Of a stretch of 64,000 nt of DNA, positions 10,468 through 24,102 are shown in pieces. Position 1 is the stretch's first letter, and every line of letters starts with the position of its first letter. Source of the stretch: Viola odorata (lineage: Eukaryota; Streptophyta; Magnoliopsida; Malpighiales; Violaceae); assembly GCA_963691705.1 (NCBI GenBank), contig OY829539.1:61726327-61790326 (forward strand), in the 5' to 3' direction. The position numbers and the translations under genes are program-made. Below the pieces are notes generated by a model. That model was not told where the DNA came from. It made no database searches and saw only the letters and a list, made by a program, of their open reading frames with translations.

Positions 10468-11958
10468 TCAAGAAATTCGTACGATGACCTTATTCTTCTT
10501 TCCTGCAGACAAAAGGAGAACTTTTCCATCCACAATGTCTTGAGGCTCAACCATCTTATTTTCACTATCAACTCTGCAGTTATTCAAGTAAAGCCCTCCT
10601 TGCTTCAACAAACGACGAGCAGCTGACTTACTCTCAAACAAACCAGCAGAAACTGAGAGATCAACAAGCGAGAGGGCAAGGACCTGGTCGTAGGCCAAAG
10701 AGCAGTAGGGCACATCCTCCGCAATCCTCTCAATTGTCTTCCAGTCCAACTTAGTCTCAGCTCCAGGTCTCAGAGCCTCAGTTGCCTTGAGAGCCTCATT
10801 AAGTCCGTCTTCACCATGGACAAATCGAGTAACTTCTTCAGCTAGTCTGCGCTGGGCCGTGTTGGGCACATACCCAGGTTTCTTCATTTCACTCTCCAAT
10901 TCATCAATCTCCTCCATGTCAATAAAAGTAAGTATCTTGAGGAACCTGATAACATCAACATCCGGGACAGAAAAGAAGTACTGATAGAACTTGTATGGAG
11001 ACAACATAGAAGAGGAAAGCCAAATGGCACCATCCTCAGATTTCCCAAACTTGGTTCCATCACTCTTCAACAGAAGAGGGAATGTCAAGCCATAAGCCAC
11101 CTCTCCCTCCGGCTGCAGAATTTTCCGAATGAGCTCAGTCCCAGCAGTGATATTGCCCCACTGGTCACTCCCACCAATTTGAACATTTACACCCTCATTC
11201 TGATAAAGGTACAAGAAATCATACCCTTGCAAAAGCTGATAAGTGAACTCTGTATAACTCATCCCCTGCTCAGATTCAAGCCTCTTCTTCACACTCTCCT
11301 TCCCCATCATAGTACCCACACGTGCAAATCTCCCTACTTGTTTCAAGAAATCCAACAGCGAAAACTCTTTCCACCAATCATAATTATTCAAAACCAAAAA
11401 GCAACAATCTTGTTTCACTATACTATTCATGCTCAAGATTCTAGTAATGATATTGGTGATACCTTGTGTGTTCTTCTCCAAAGTATGAGCATCAAGCTCA
11501 GGCCTTTCCAGGGTTTTCCCAGATGGGTCACCGATTCTTGCGGTGGCGCCGCCAATTAAGGCGACGGGATGATGTCCGCACCTCTGAAACCAAGAGAGAA
11601 CAATGATACCCAGAAGATTACCCAAATGCAAGCTCTCGGCAGTTGGGTCAAAACCGCAGTAAACTTTGAGAGTGTTGGCGGCGGAAAAGGGCTTGAGGTT
11701 TTGGCTGGTGACGGATTCAAGTAAGCCCCTTTCTTCAAGGATGTCGACGACATTGGAACGGCGAGTAGTTTCATTGGAATGGGGAGAAAGGGCGGTGGAG
11801 GCGGAGGATTGTAAGCTCCTGATAGGATATTTTGAGTGGGATTTGTGTAGGTGATTGAGGGAAGAAGATGTTAGTTTAGTAAAATTCGAAAAGGGGAAGA
11901 AGGAGAGCTTATGGTGAGAAGAGGAGATGATACTCCTCGCAGCAGCAACAGCAGCCAT
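10468..11958 (-). CDS. tyrosyl-tRNA synthetase, chloroplast/mitochondrial
   Basis: One intron-less ORF of 496 aa encodes a bacterial-type class I TyrRS that charges organellar tRNA-Tyr. Residues 1-65 are rich in Ser/Ala/His and basic residues, as expected of an organellar transit peptide. The HIGH signature is HLGN at 111-114 and the KMSKS loop is KFGKS at 303-307, with the tyrosine-binding GGSDQWGN segment at 262-269. The last 60 residues form the S4-like RNA-binding domain (LLKQGGLYLNN...). The length matches the plant organellar enzyme (Arabidopsis EMB2768 type). The start is the first ATG of the ORF and begins a good transit peptide. No defect is seen. Confidence 0.96.
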   Translation of the reverse strand: MAAVAAARSIISSSHHKLSFFPFSNFTKLTSSSLNHLHKSHSKYPIRSLQSSASTALSPHSNETTRRSNVVDILEERGLLESVTSQNLKPFSAANTLKVYCGFDPTAESLHLGNLLGIIVLSWFQRCGHHPVALIGGATARIGDPSGKTLERPELDAHTLEKNTQGITNIITRILSMNSIVKQDCCFLVLNNYDWWKEFSLLDFLKQVGRFARVGTMMGKESVKKRLESEQGMSYTEFTYQLLQGYDFLYLYQNEGVNVQIGGSDQWGNITAGTELIRKILQPEGEVAYGLTFPLLLKSDGTKFGKSEDGAIWLSSSMLSPYKFYQYFFSVPDVDVIRFLKILTFIDMEEIDELESEMKKPGYVPNTAQRRLAEEVTRFVHGEDGLNEALKATEALRPGAETKLDWKTIERIAEDVPYCSLAYDQVLALSLVDLSVSAGLFESKSAARRLLKQGGLYLNNCRVDSENKMVEPQDIVDGKVLLLSAGKKNKVIVRIS

Positions 11959-12569
11959 GTGTCTCAGAGAGAGTAAAATTCGAAGAGGTCCGGTTAGTTT
12001 TGGGCCATTGGTTTGTTGTTTGCAGGTTCCATCACAGAATTAATCATAAAACTAATTTTCGAACCAAAAAAAAACAATATCATAAATCTAATTAATTAAT
12101 TCACAAAACCTAGTTTAGACCTAAAAATAAACTGAAAATTTTAAAATACTAAAAAAAAGGTCCCTTATAAAAATTATATTTACTATTATATTTTGTTTTG
12201 CTAGCAAATGTATTAAGGTGACCCTCGTACAATAAAAAACTTCTATCAAGATATAAAATAATAATACGGTAAGTAATCTAACTCGGGAAAAAATTCAGAA
12301 CAATTCATTATATATATATAAAAATAATAATACAACATAATACTTACCTACAAATCTTACAAAAGTTTCATAACAAATGTGGCTAAGATTTTAATGACAT
12401 ACTTTAATTTACTTTCACAATTCTACTATATTATTATTTCGTATGAAAAAATTGTAGAACTTTTGGTATAAGAAAATAGAATTGTTTTTCATTATTTGGA
12501 AGTTAAAAGACCCGAAATTGAGATAAGAAGTAAAGATGAGGTGAAAGAAAGAAGTACTCCACCTTGGTA
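11959..12569. other. intergenic, AT-rich
   Basis: This is the upstream region of the TyrRS gene, mostly A/T runs. I see no ORF or convincing TATA element. Confidence 0.6.
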
Positions 12570-13769
12570 CAGTAGAAACTCGATAAATTAATACTCGATT
12601 ATTTAATAAACTCTCTAAGATAATATTTTTGGCCGGTCCCGACTCGGGGATAGGGTGCTAAATTAATAATTCGCTAAAATTATAAGATAATACATTTTTG
12701 ATAATTTCTTTAGACCCCATATAAAATATAAATTAATAATTCCTTATATATAGCATATTACATGAATGATTTATGAAGGTTTCTTGAAAAATGACTCAAT
12801 TGTCTTTTGTTTTTTGTTGAAATCAATTTCCCCTTGAATGTCGTCTCTAATTTTCCTTAGCATGGTAAGAACTTCTGGTGTTGTTTTCAAGCAAGTTAGC
12901 AACTGATCAACTTTGTCTCTTATGGATTTTAATTTGTCCTCCATGCCCTCCATTTCAACAGATCCACTCTCTCCGAAACGCCGGAAATTTTTAATTCCAT
13001 ATCTTGCTTTGAACTTTCCAAGCCAACCAATAGAAAAAGTAAAGTCTGGAGCATCCACTGGATACATATCTTTCATGAACTTTTTCGCCTTCTCGATGAT
13101 TAGTTCACCTGTCATATTCACATGTTCTTGATATTGAAGAATCCATTCATAGAGAGATTTTTCTAGGTCAGGAAATTTTGCCGGTTTGTGTCGCTTAACA
13201 TCGCCTCTTTCGGGAGTAAGTGAGAGATACTCTAAAGACCGCTTAACTGTATTCGATATTGTCGCTTGACTCACCTGCAAACCATAGTTACTATGAACCC
13301 ATTCTTGCAATTGCTTTTGAGTGAGACTTGGATTATCCTTGTTGTGCTTGCATAATGCTCTTCGAATCTCGTCTGTCATTGTTGTTTTTTTCACACCTTT
13401 AAGATGGGAAGCCATGTTGTGTGTATGATTTGTTTGTGTTAACCTACAGTATTTTGATCTTGTTTATATAGAAAATATTTTTAATGTCCATAAAGTGATA
13501 CATTGAACACAAGAAGCATAATAAGGTGGGAGATTGAAGGTTTCTTTCAAATTGGGCCCTTCATTTGATATACAGTACATGCATTGTATACAATAATTAC
13601 AGTAAGTGGAAGCTTGAAAGGTGTTTGTAAACTAAGTATTTTACTATAAATTAATAAAATATTAATTAATATATAAATTAATAATTATTAATTTATCGAT
13701 TAATTAATAACTCTTTTAATTAATAAATTTTGGTCGTCCCAAGTGTATTATTTTATAGAGTTTCTACTG
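12570..13769. mobile_element. complete pogo/Emigrant-type Tc1-mariner element
   Basis: The element is 1,200 bp. Both ends start CAGTAGAAACTC; the first 24 bp match the inverted right end at 22 positions. The flanks are TA (12568-12569 and 13770-13771), the Tc1/mariner target duplication. The terminus closely resembles that of Arabidopsis Emigrant elements, which are mobilised by the pogo-like Lemi1 transposase. Just inside the TIRs both arms are rich in AATTAATAATT-like motifs in opposite orientation. The only ORF is a 214-aa transposase remnant on the minus strand. Without a DDE domain the element must be non-autonomous. Confidence 0.9.
12771..13415 (-). CDS. pogo-like transposase derivative: CENP-B-type DNA-binding region plus PIP-box tail, no DDE domain
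   Basis: This uninterrupted 214-aa ORF fills most of the pogo-type element. Residues about 10-70 form an N-terminal helix-turn-helix of the ARS-binding/pogo kind. Residues about 75-145 form a CENP-B-type HTH, including the EWILQYQEHVNMTGE segment and ending in FRRFGESGSV. Full-length plant relatives would continue into a DDE nuclease with an MDETG-type motif. Here the sequence passes directly into the C-terminal tail (LLTCLKTTPEVL...), which ends in QKTIESFF at 203-210, a perfect PCNA-interacting (PIP) motif. I infer a large in-frame internal deletion. The product could bind element ends and PCNA but not cut DNA. It may act as a repressor, or may simply be an intact relic. Confidence 0.85.
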   Translation of the reverse strand: MASHLKGVKKTTMTDEIRRALCKHNKDNPSLTQKQLQEWVHSNYGLQVSQATISNTVKRSLEYLSLTPERGDVKRHKPAKFPDLEKSLYEWILQYQEHVNMTGELIIEKAKKFMKDMYPVDAPDFTFSIGWLGKFKARYGIKNFRRFGESGSVEMEGMEDKLKSIRDKVDQLLTCLKTTPEVLTMLRKIRDDIQGEIDFNKKQKTIESFFKKPS

Positions 13770-14046
13770 TATTATGTTCTTGTTCTTGTTCTTGTTTAAG
13801 ACGTTTAGGTATTATGTTCTTTGCATGTAAGATGTTTTGAAAGAAAGGAATTGGCAATTGGTTGCAGCTGAGGGAAGGTGCTAAGGCTGATGCTAAGAAT
13901 GAGAGTTTTATTGCATAAGGAAGAGGAGAAAATTATTCCACAGATCCGATTATATAATAAGTTTACAAAAATAGAAGTCCAAACAAGAAATGAGGTACAC
14001 AAAAATCAGAAATTACATTGCTGATGATGATCAACTTGACAAGTAC

Positions 14047-16083
<2,037 letters not shown>

Positions 16084-16299
16084 AGTTGTTCTAGAGGAAC
16101 AAAATTTCTTTTTTTTTTCCCAAGTAGAATGTAGAGGGGGGTGGTGGTGTTTGATTGAAGTTGAAGGGATGACGAGGAAAAAAAAAGAGCGGATGAGATT
16201 ATGGATAGACCATCATTGAATGTATGGTTGTGGTTCTATTTTGTGTTTGTGTCTACCATTGCAATTCTTCTATGATCCTATCTATGTCACATTTTTTCC

Positions 16300-17980
16300 C
16301 CATTGTTTTGTAGTAATAATAACAGTATGTACTATACATTGCATTAGCCTTTGCCTCCAACTGTTTTTATTTGTTACATTACTAATTTTATTTTAATTTA
16401 ACGTTTTCTAAACGTGTGTAATTTTAGTTCGCACCTATATCAAAAAATTTAAGATGATATATATGCGGGAACATCAAATTGATACAAACTAGCGAGTACA
16501 AGTAGTAAATTAGCACAAATTAATGTAAGAGTTACAAATCTATATAAAAATTCAGTATTAATTTCTAGTAATATAGTGTATTAATTTCATTAAGAATTTA
16601 ATATCTTTGCTTAATTGTGTAGAGTGAGAGTGAAATATGGTTTTGATAGGTACAAGCACATTTTAGAAAGGGAAAGGAAAACTTTGAACTAAGCGATGCA
16701 AACGCTGTCGTATTGGTTTTGATAGCATTATTCACATTTCAGCCAGGAGAGAATTTTGGAAAATAGGAGGGGTGAATGGCCCAAGTTTGTTTGGCATTAT
16801 ATTGATTCATTTGTGTATTTCTATCTTTCAACCCTAAACTATACCAAGCAATATGAATATCCACTTGATAAATAAATAAATAAGAGGATGACATTCTTCA
16901 TTTTGGATTATATAATTTATATTTGTATTATAAAGTTCATCGAAAAAAAGACAACCTAATTATACAGTTATGTTAAAATTTATAAGGAACGACTTTATCT
17001 TCTTTTAGAGTCGTGTCCGGCTTAAATTCAGAGTAGTCGGCATCTAATACAATGACTGAATTATCGGATGATTTTGATCAAAAAAGAAAAGGAAAAAGAC
17101 AACCTAAAATAATAATTAAAAGTATATAAAAAATAAGAAAAAGAAATGGAATATCCCTATATATAGCGCTTGGTAGTGTTATGGAATCAAGCTAAAATCT
17201 TATTATTCATTTTATTTAATCTAATTTCCCAGCTTGGACTGCATCTTTTCTTTGAGGTTGATCAATCCACGTGTACGGCCGTCATTCACTCACAGTACTA
17301 TTTGTCTTGTATTTTATTTCCCTCTTTATTAAGGTTGGAAAGGAATTATAAGCTAACGGTTAGTGTTTAAAACGTTGCTTTAATATTATACTATATGCTA
17401 TGCAGACCGAATATGGAATCCTAACGTGTGATTGCCAAGCCAATCAATGCAAAATCATATTAACAGTGAGGCCAACAAGAATCGTAGATTTGATGATATC
17501 GATGAAAGAGGCAAAACATGAGATTTCTAAATGGTGCCCATTTGTTGAAATAATCATTAGAATGAAATAGCGTATTTTAACCAATTAAACAGATTAACAT
17601 ATAAAAATACACATAAAAAAGTTCGAATTCGAAATTTTATTTCCCTATTTTTATAAATACCATTGAGTTAAGATTAAATGGAATACGTTATAAACCCATA
17701 TCCAAAAACCGAATCAAAAACTTCCGAATCGAAATCGCTGAAAACAGACCGATTGCTTTCTAACTTATTGACTTGATCAAACCAGGTTTCTACTAAGTAC
17801 TATTTTGTGTTTTATAATCACAGGAATAAAGAGAGCAACAATCTGGAACATAAAAAAAAAAAAAAAAGGGAGTCTGCTTGCAGAGAAAGCTGTCCCTTCT
17901 TATTTCTTAATTGCCATTTTGCGTTTAAGAAAATAATACAGAAATGCAAGAAAAGGGAAGGCTACTAGAAGAAAGAACAA
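16300..17980. other. intergenic, AT-rich
   Basis: This stretch lies between the divergently transcribed GapA and HIPP genes. It is A/T-rich with a poly-A run at about 17851. I recognise no coding exon, and the 66-codon ORF near 17170 has no features. Confidence 0.6.
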
Positions 17981-17987
17981 CATATAT

Positions 17988-18017
17988 TATTCCAGTGGTT
18001 TAGACCCCACTGGAATA
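17988..18017. repeat. 11-bp perfect inverted repeat in the HIPP promoter
   Basis: TATTCCAGTGG (17988-17998) and CCACTGGAATA (18007-18017) are separated by 8 nt. They lie just upstream of the ATATATATAC box at 18031-18040 and about 120 bp from the HIPP start codon. It could be a cruciform or a dimeric factor site. Confidence 0.75.
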
Positions 18018-18030
18018 TGATTTTACTTTC

Positions 18031-18040
18031 ATATATATAC
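18031..18040 (+). promoter_or_regulatory. TATA box of the HIPP gene
   Basis: ATATATATAC sits about 100 bp before the HIPP ATG at 18136, giving a predicted leader of about 70 nt. Confidence 0.5.
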
Positions 18041-18135
18041 CACCCAAGCACTCCAACTGGGTAGTGTGCAGAACAACTTTCCCTCCTTTCGCGCTTCTAC
18101 TTCGAGCCATTCCACCGGTTCTCGATCAGGAGTTC

Positions 18136-19103
18136 ATGGCCAAAGAAGGAGACATAAAGGTTGCTAGTTCTTGACTCCATCTTTGTTCAATTCTCTTCTT
18201 TTTATATAGTTCAAGAATCCTGCATCTTTTTAAGGTCTAAAACCAAAAGTTTCGTTTTCTTTTTTTCCGAATACCAGAAGATTGAGCTGAAGGTGTTTGT
18301 CATCTGCTGCGACGGCTGCAAGAGGAAAGTCAAGAAGGCTTTACGGAGTGTTGAGGGTAAGGAATGATAGGCTTTACTGTTCAAGATTTGAAATCAAGAA
18401 CTGGTTTCTCTTCTGCTAAATGCTTAATACTTCTGGTACTTATGCAGGTGTCCTGAAGACCGAAATCCATCCTTTACAGCCGAAGGTAACAGTCCTGGGA
18501 AATGTCGATCCACAAATTCTGATAAAAATGCTCCTGAAAGCTGGAAAACAGGCAGAATTGTGGAGCATTGGGAATCAGAATGCAGGAAAAGAAAAGAAAG
18601 AAACAGATACACCTATTGCAGTGACAAAAGAGAAATCAAAACCTGAATGCGAGCAAGCAAAATCCTGCAACACAACTAATGAGAAGAACAGCGACAACAA
18701 AAATAGTACAGCTAGATGCGATAATGATAAGTCTTCCAAGAATGATCAGAAGGAAGCATCAAGCAACTCGAACCCTGCCACTTCTGATGTGGGACTCAAG
18801 ACTACTGAAAACCCTCTTCACCATTTTCCTGAAATGAGTGGTTTCAGGACTCAAAATCAATATCCTGAAATGAGTGATTTCAGGATTCAAAATCAATTTT
18901 GTTACAAGGTTGATCAGCCCTATATTGCGGTGCCCTATTACGCAATCCCTTCCTATACTGTTTCTGCTCTCCCCCCTGCATGCTATGGCCAGGAGTACTT
19001 CCCCAGCAATAGGCCAGTAGTTCAAGCACCGTTCCAGGCACCGGCGGTACGAGTCGGGGATTACTTCAGCGATGAAAATACAGTAGGGTGCCATGTGATG
19101 TAA
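18136..19103 (+). CDS. heavy-metal-associated isoprenylated plant protein (HIPP)
   Basis: Three exons (18136-18159, 18278-18356, 18448-19103) give 252 aa. Residues 8-75 form an HMA ferredoxin-like domain with CxxC metal ligands C19 and C22 (CDGC). The middle (about 85-150) is a low-complexity, Lys/Glu/Asn/Ser-rich linker. The C-terminal part is rich in Tyr and Pro and ends in CHVM, a CaaX box for prenylation at C249. HMA plus CaaX defines the HIPP family, which binds metals at membranes. A 36-bp tandem duplication encodes two consecutive PEMS(G/D)FR(T/I)QNQ(Y/F) units. The first exon is only eight codons, and its ATG is the first one after the TATA box. The exact HIPP number cannot be assigned. 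Confidence 0.9.
18828..18899 (+). repeat. 36-bp in-frame tandem duplication inside the HIPP gene
   Basis: Units 18828-18863 and 18864-18899 start CCTGAAATGAGTG and differ at only a few bases. They encode two 12-residue repeats. Confidence 0.95.
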
Positions 19104-22100
19104 AACCTATTAGCACAATGCACTGCATAGGAGTAGATAGCTAATCATTATGCAAGCTGTTAACTTAAAATTCTTATTTCTTGGCTTTAAAATTACTTTC
19201 TTTGACTAATCACTTCACCAAAAAGAAAAAGGAGAAGTTTGATATTTCTATCCCTACTAATCCATATTTCACAAACAAGCATCTTATATCTTAATTTTGT
19301 TCTAGGTAAGTAGTAAGAGATTTATTCACATTTTAGAATTCAAATCTTGGCAATGCACAAAAGTCCAATTGAAGAGTCATCTACCTTTGGAATTCGATAA
19401 TTCTCGATTTGAAATATAATTTCTCGCCCGAAAAGGTAGAGAGGATACTCGTGTACACAAAGAAATCATGAGATGGATATTTTTATTTTTTTTGGGTCGA
19501 TATCATTTGATAATCCAGTTGGCACATTAGGTGCCAACTACTCCCGATTCGAGCCGAGCGAGACTCTAAAGGGCAGCCATTCTAGGCAATACAACTAAAT
19601 GAATCTCCCTATATAAGTAAATATTCAGTCAACTATTCTTGATGGTTTGTCCAACTGGCTGGTCAAAGTTCAAAGAAGAGGTAACCAATGGATTTGCAGG
19701 CTTTTTGTGGCAAACACCTTTCTTGTTTGATTCACAAAAAAAGGCTTTTGCGGTTAAGAGTAATAACTGCTCAGTGGCAGAGACCAACAAGCATGATCAT
19801 GCCTACAACAAAGCATAAACTTGCAGCCGTTCTTTTTACCAAACGATTCCCAGAACTGATTATGATAGTCCACTGGCACCAGGCACCTAATTGTTTTATT
19901 TACTCGAACAAATGAGTTGTTCTTAGAAAAAGAATGCTGTGTATATAAACTTTTACGGTGATTAAAACACCAGTTTTGAAAACGAACCCAAAATTCTGTT
20001 TAACAGACGGCATTTTCATAGAGCTGGCAGACGGAATCGTCCCTAAGCCTTCTCAGTTGTGAAAATAGCAAAAACTTAAATGACAAATGACCTGAAATAG
20101 AACAATTCATCATATATACAATTCTGTATCAGTTACCTCCATCGAGGCTGCTGTCTATAGTCCAATCCAGCTTAACATAGTGATTAACAGAACTGTAGTG
20201 AAAAAAAACACAATAAGCACAAGGATTTTCTTTCCACCTTTCGTTCATGTATAACAGCATCAAGTACAGGTAGCTACAAGGAGAAACAGAAACATTGATA
20301 CAGTGAAGTAATTCCATACTGAATTTAACTAACTACTAAATTACCTTGGCCGATTTTAATCCCGACCTTGGCTTGCCAGCATATCACATTATTAGTACCA
20401 CCAGATATGTCATTCATATTAGCAGAACAAGTCCAGCCGTAGTCAGCTACTAATGCCATCTCAAGCTAACCTTATACACACTCATGTTTGAGTAATGGGT
20501 CAAATCTAAGTTTTCACGACATCATACACACAACCAAGTAACAATCCACATTTAAGCAAATCCATTCTGCTCTCATCTTTACCATGAATAGAAATGGCCC
20601 CAAAGCCACTGACTTGCTAATTGAAACTTCATAGAAAACTTTTCAACATCATTACCAATTCATCTTTCAGCTTGTTCCCAAAACAGTAAACTAACTGAAC
20701 TTTGTTCAAAACTCATGAGAACACAAAGGAAGAGGCTTGCTACCAAAAGGCAAGACTGCACGATAGTAACCCTGCCAATCTGTTTCCCCGGACATTCTCC
20801 CAAAAGTCAGAGAAAATAATAATCATTTAAAAGTAATGCATGCAATGCTGAATTTGCATATTGCAAGAGGGCAAACCTTTCTTGTTATATGAATTCCAAG
20901 TCAAACACACCAATGATTTCTTTTCCTGAAGTTCCAAGAATGATTCTTACTGTTAAACAAGATACAGCTTAATGAACTCATAAATCAGAGATTCTAGAGA
21001 GCCCAAAAGTTTTACTACAATAATGAAAAGCAAACTCTCCTCTACAGAAGGACACACTAGACTGGACCATTTGTCCACAATTCTTTGAAAAATCTGGAGT
21101 AAGTACATCTGTACCATCACTCTCTACCATTACATAATAGTAAATACATAATTGATTCTCGAACTAAAATAGGGAGAAATTTTGGGGTAGCTCTAGGATC
21201 ACTTTTCTATTTGAGATCTTTAGACGAAGCATGCCAAATCTAGTCTTCTACTGACTCTGTGCATATATCCTTTGTATTACTTCAAGCCCCATTCCATATA
21301 TTCCCAGCATCAAAGTGTAATTCTAACTAAAGTTTCACAAAAAAGGGAACTAATTCGTTGTATTGAGCAAATGGAGACCAACTATGCTTTATCCAAATTT
21401 AGTTAGGGCTGCCTAGATCTGCCCATTGTCACCATTGTCATTTCATCCTAAGAAACCCAATTTGATCACTTCCCTGGACCCCCTAACCCTATAGAGAATT
21501 GCTTACAGAAAGGGAATTCCCTGTGAATTTAGTGAAACAAATGTTGATAGCATTCTCTCCCCTATGACAAGAATTTGGAGTTTTGAACTCAAACATACCC
21601 CATCTGCAATCATAAGCATAGTATCATGCAAAATTTTGACTACATGATGAAGATGAAGGGCCAAGGCGACCCATAACTACATGCAACTAAAATACAAACT
21701 AACCTAGTATAATTTGGGTAACTGCAAAGTTAAATTCACTACAATACAGTGTCCTGAAAGCACAAGGCCCTCCTGGATTAACCGACCAATCATTGACTTT
21801 GATACACGAGCTATCAAATTTACAAAGGCTTTAAAATGAGAAAAAACTGTCAACCAGCACAAGCTCCATTGTCTCATCGAATGAGGAAAATAGGGCAGTC
21901 CACATAAAGGACATGATTTAGCACTTCAATTGTAAAATATATCTAAAATATTTGGAATCTAAAAGTTAAGAGTCAAACTTGATGACTAATTGAATCCTCG
22001 AAATCTTTTAAGTGTATAAATAATCAACATTACTGAAAGACATAGACTATAATAAACTTAAATAAAGGAAACAAAAAACAACAAGAGTACATGCAAGACA

Positions 22101-22281
22101 AAGGAAGCTAGTGAAGACTAAGATAGAAAACTGATGAATAAGCATTATACAAAGTGTTAATGATACGACTGAACAAATCAAGACTGATTAGAATTGGTCA
22201 ACTAAGAACCATTGCACATAATGTACTACCTAGCCACCTACCAATCTGAATTTTTGAACTATTGCAAGATCATGGTAAAAA
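19104..22281. other. long spacer between convergent HIPP and LWD genes
   Basis: About 3.2 kb with no supported gene. A TATA-like CTATATAAG near 19608 precedes a 75-codon ORF (19688-19915) with no recognisable domain. The segment next to 22281 must contain the LWD 3' UTR. Confidence 0.55.
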
Positions 22282-23322
22282 TCAAACCCTGAGAATCTGG
22301 AGCTTGGTGGAGAAGGCAATAGCAACCCAATCAGGCTGGGAGGAGGACCATTGCAGCTGCTCAATCTCCGCGCCAGCAGTGTAGGCCAAGATAGGATCCA
22401 ACCCACCCTCAACCGGTTGTCCCATAGAAGAAAGATCCCAAATCAAAGCCTGAGAATCGTCCCCAGCAGTGCAGATATGGCAGGAGCTGTGCGGGGCCCA
22501 AGCAATGGCGTTCACACCAGCGTGGTGCCTCTGCAGCTCCACAACGGGCAGCGTGGGGAAACGAATATCAAGCACCACCACTTTGGCACTGTCCATGATG
22601 ATAGTAGCCATATACCTAGGGTCCTGTTTGTTCCAACCCAGCCGCACCAACGGCGTGTCAGGCTCTGAGCTCTCATAGATAATCGTCGAGTGTTCCTTGT
22701 CCCGCAAATCAAAAACCCTAACCGACCCATCAGCTGAAACGGAAGCAAAAACCCCAACTCCTCCCCACGCTATGTCGTACACCTCCTTGTCGTGCGCGAT
22801 GAGCTGCGTATCCACAGTTTCCCTCTCGATGTCCCATATGGTGCAGGTGGTGTCAATACTGGAGGTGCCGATTCTCTTGGGCTCCGCCTCGTTCCAGTCA
22901 AAAGAAGTGAGCGGCCCACAAAACTCGCTGTTCTTGTTCCCGTTCAAAATGGTCTTGAGCTCAACTCGAGACTGGTCATCGGCAATCCTCCAAACACGCA
23001 AGAAATCGCTGGATGTGGCGAGTAGGTCAGGCTTCTGGCACTCCTTATCCGGGATGAAGATGGTTTTAGTGGGCGGGTAGGGATGCTCGAAGGACAGATT
23101 CGGGTCGGATCGGATCTCCCCGTTAGAATCATCGAGCTGGACAATCTCGACCCGGTTGTGGTACTGCTCGAGGAGGCTAGCGATAGCCAATCGATACTTC
23201 TTGTCACGGCGAACGCTCCAGTTCATGGCGTAGACGTGCCAGGGCGCCTCGTAGGTGTAGATCTCCGATCGCTTTTGCTGCTCGTCGGAGCCGTCTTGAT
23301 TGGGATCGCTGCTAGCCACCAT
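22282..23322 (-). CDS. LWD1/AN11-like WD40 repeat protein
   Basis: This single-exon ORF of 346 aa encodes a WD40 beta-propeller. Repeat landmarks include [46 protein letters not shown] and [11 protein letters not shown]. It is nearly identical throughout to recalled LIGHT-REGULATED WD1/2 of Arabidopsis (petunia AN11 homologue). LWD proteins act with TCP factors to activate the morning clock gene CCA1; AN11 acts in the MYB-bHLH-WD40 anthocyanin complex. The start ATG gives the conserved [22 protein letters not shown] beginning, and the protein ends in LQILRV as expected. No frameshift or missing repeat is seen. It lies near GapA, as recalled for Arabidopsis. Confidence 0.96.
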   Translation of the reverse strand: MVASSDPNQDGSDEQQKRSEIYTYEAPWHVYAMNWSVRRDKKYRLAIASLLEQYHNRVEIVQLDDSNGEIRSDPNLSFEHPYPPTKTIFIPDKECQKPDLLATSSDFLRVWRIADDQSRVELKTILNGNKNSEFCGPLTSFDWNEAEPKRIGTSSIDTTCTIWDIERETVDTQLIAHDKEVYDIAWGGVGVFASVSADGSVRVFDLRDKEHSTIIYESSEPDTPLVRLGWNKQDPRYMATIIMDSAKVVVLDIRFPTLPVVELQRHHAGVNAIAWAPHSSCHICTAGDDSQALIWDLSSMGQPVEGGLDPILAYTAGAEIEQLQWSSSQPDWVAIAFSTKLQILRV

Positions 23323-23419
23323 TTCTTCGGTGGAGAAGAGGGCCGGGGATTAGCGAGGAGAAGGTGTTTGATGTGGGTCGTCGAAGCGCAGTCAAGCAGC
23401 CAAAGAGGATAAAACTTAA

Positions 23420-24050
23420 AAGATGGATTAGACTGTCAGAATTAGTGGCCCCCGCCTGATTTGCAGTGTCACCCGTTCTAATTTTCTTTTTCTTATTTAA
23501 TAAGACAATATTGCAATTTTCGCATGAAGAATTAGAAAATATTACAGTGGAAGAGGGGTATTAATTCGAGTTTATATTTCCACGCCATAAAATTTAATTT
23601 TAAAAAATAGATTAAATGATATTTTTAGTTTTTAAAATATAAAATTTTACTAAATATAAAATTATTTAATATGATTTTTAATATATAAAATTTTTCATCG
23701 ATTTAGAGTGTTGAAGCTACATGTAAAATCCTAAATATTTAAACAAAATGATTATATTTTAGGACCAAATTAAACAAATTACTATTATACTTTAAAAATC
23801 AGATTAAAACAAATATTTTAGTTGCACGACGTGGCCTAAAATTAAGAAGTCATCAACCTCGGTTGCAAGTATATAACAATGGGATCAAAAACGTCATTTT
23901 GATAAAATAAAATAAAATAAATGCATGAAACCATTCATATAAGCTGCTGGACTTATTTATTTCAATTATTCACTGATCAGAAGGCATGCCTGATGATGCA
24001 TGCACTTTACCGTATATATATGCATGTCACAAAGCATAAATAGCCTTCTT
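23420..24050. other. intergenic between LWD and cyclotide genes
   Basis: AT-rich, no ORF with features. It contains the LWD promoter on its left and the cyclotide 3' UTR on its right. Confidence 0.6.
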
Positions 24051-24102
24051 CCTTATTTTACGTAGTCCAACAGCGATTTGCATTTGAAGCTCTCCTTCCT
24101 AG

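Noticed and set aside
11179..11559. 126-codon ORF opposite the TyrRS gene
   Set aside because: Overlaps an intact conserved gene and resembles nothing known.
19688..19915. 75-codon ORF behind a TATA-like box
   Set aside because: No domain, signal or conservation that I can recognise; left unannotated.
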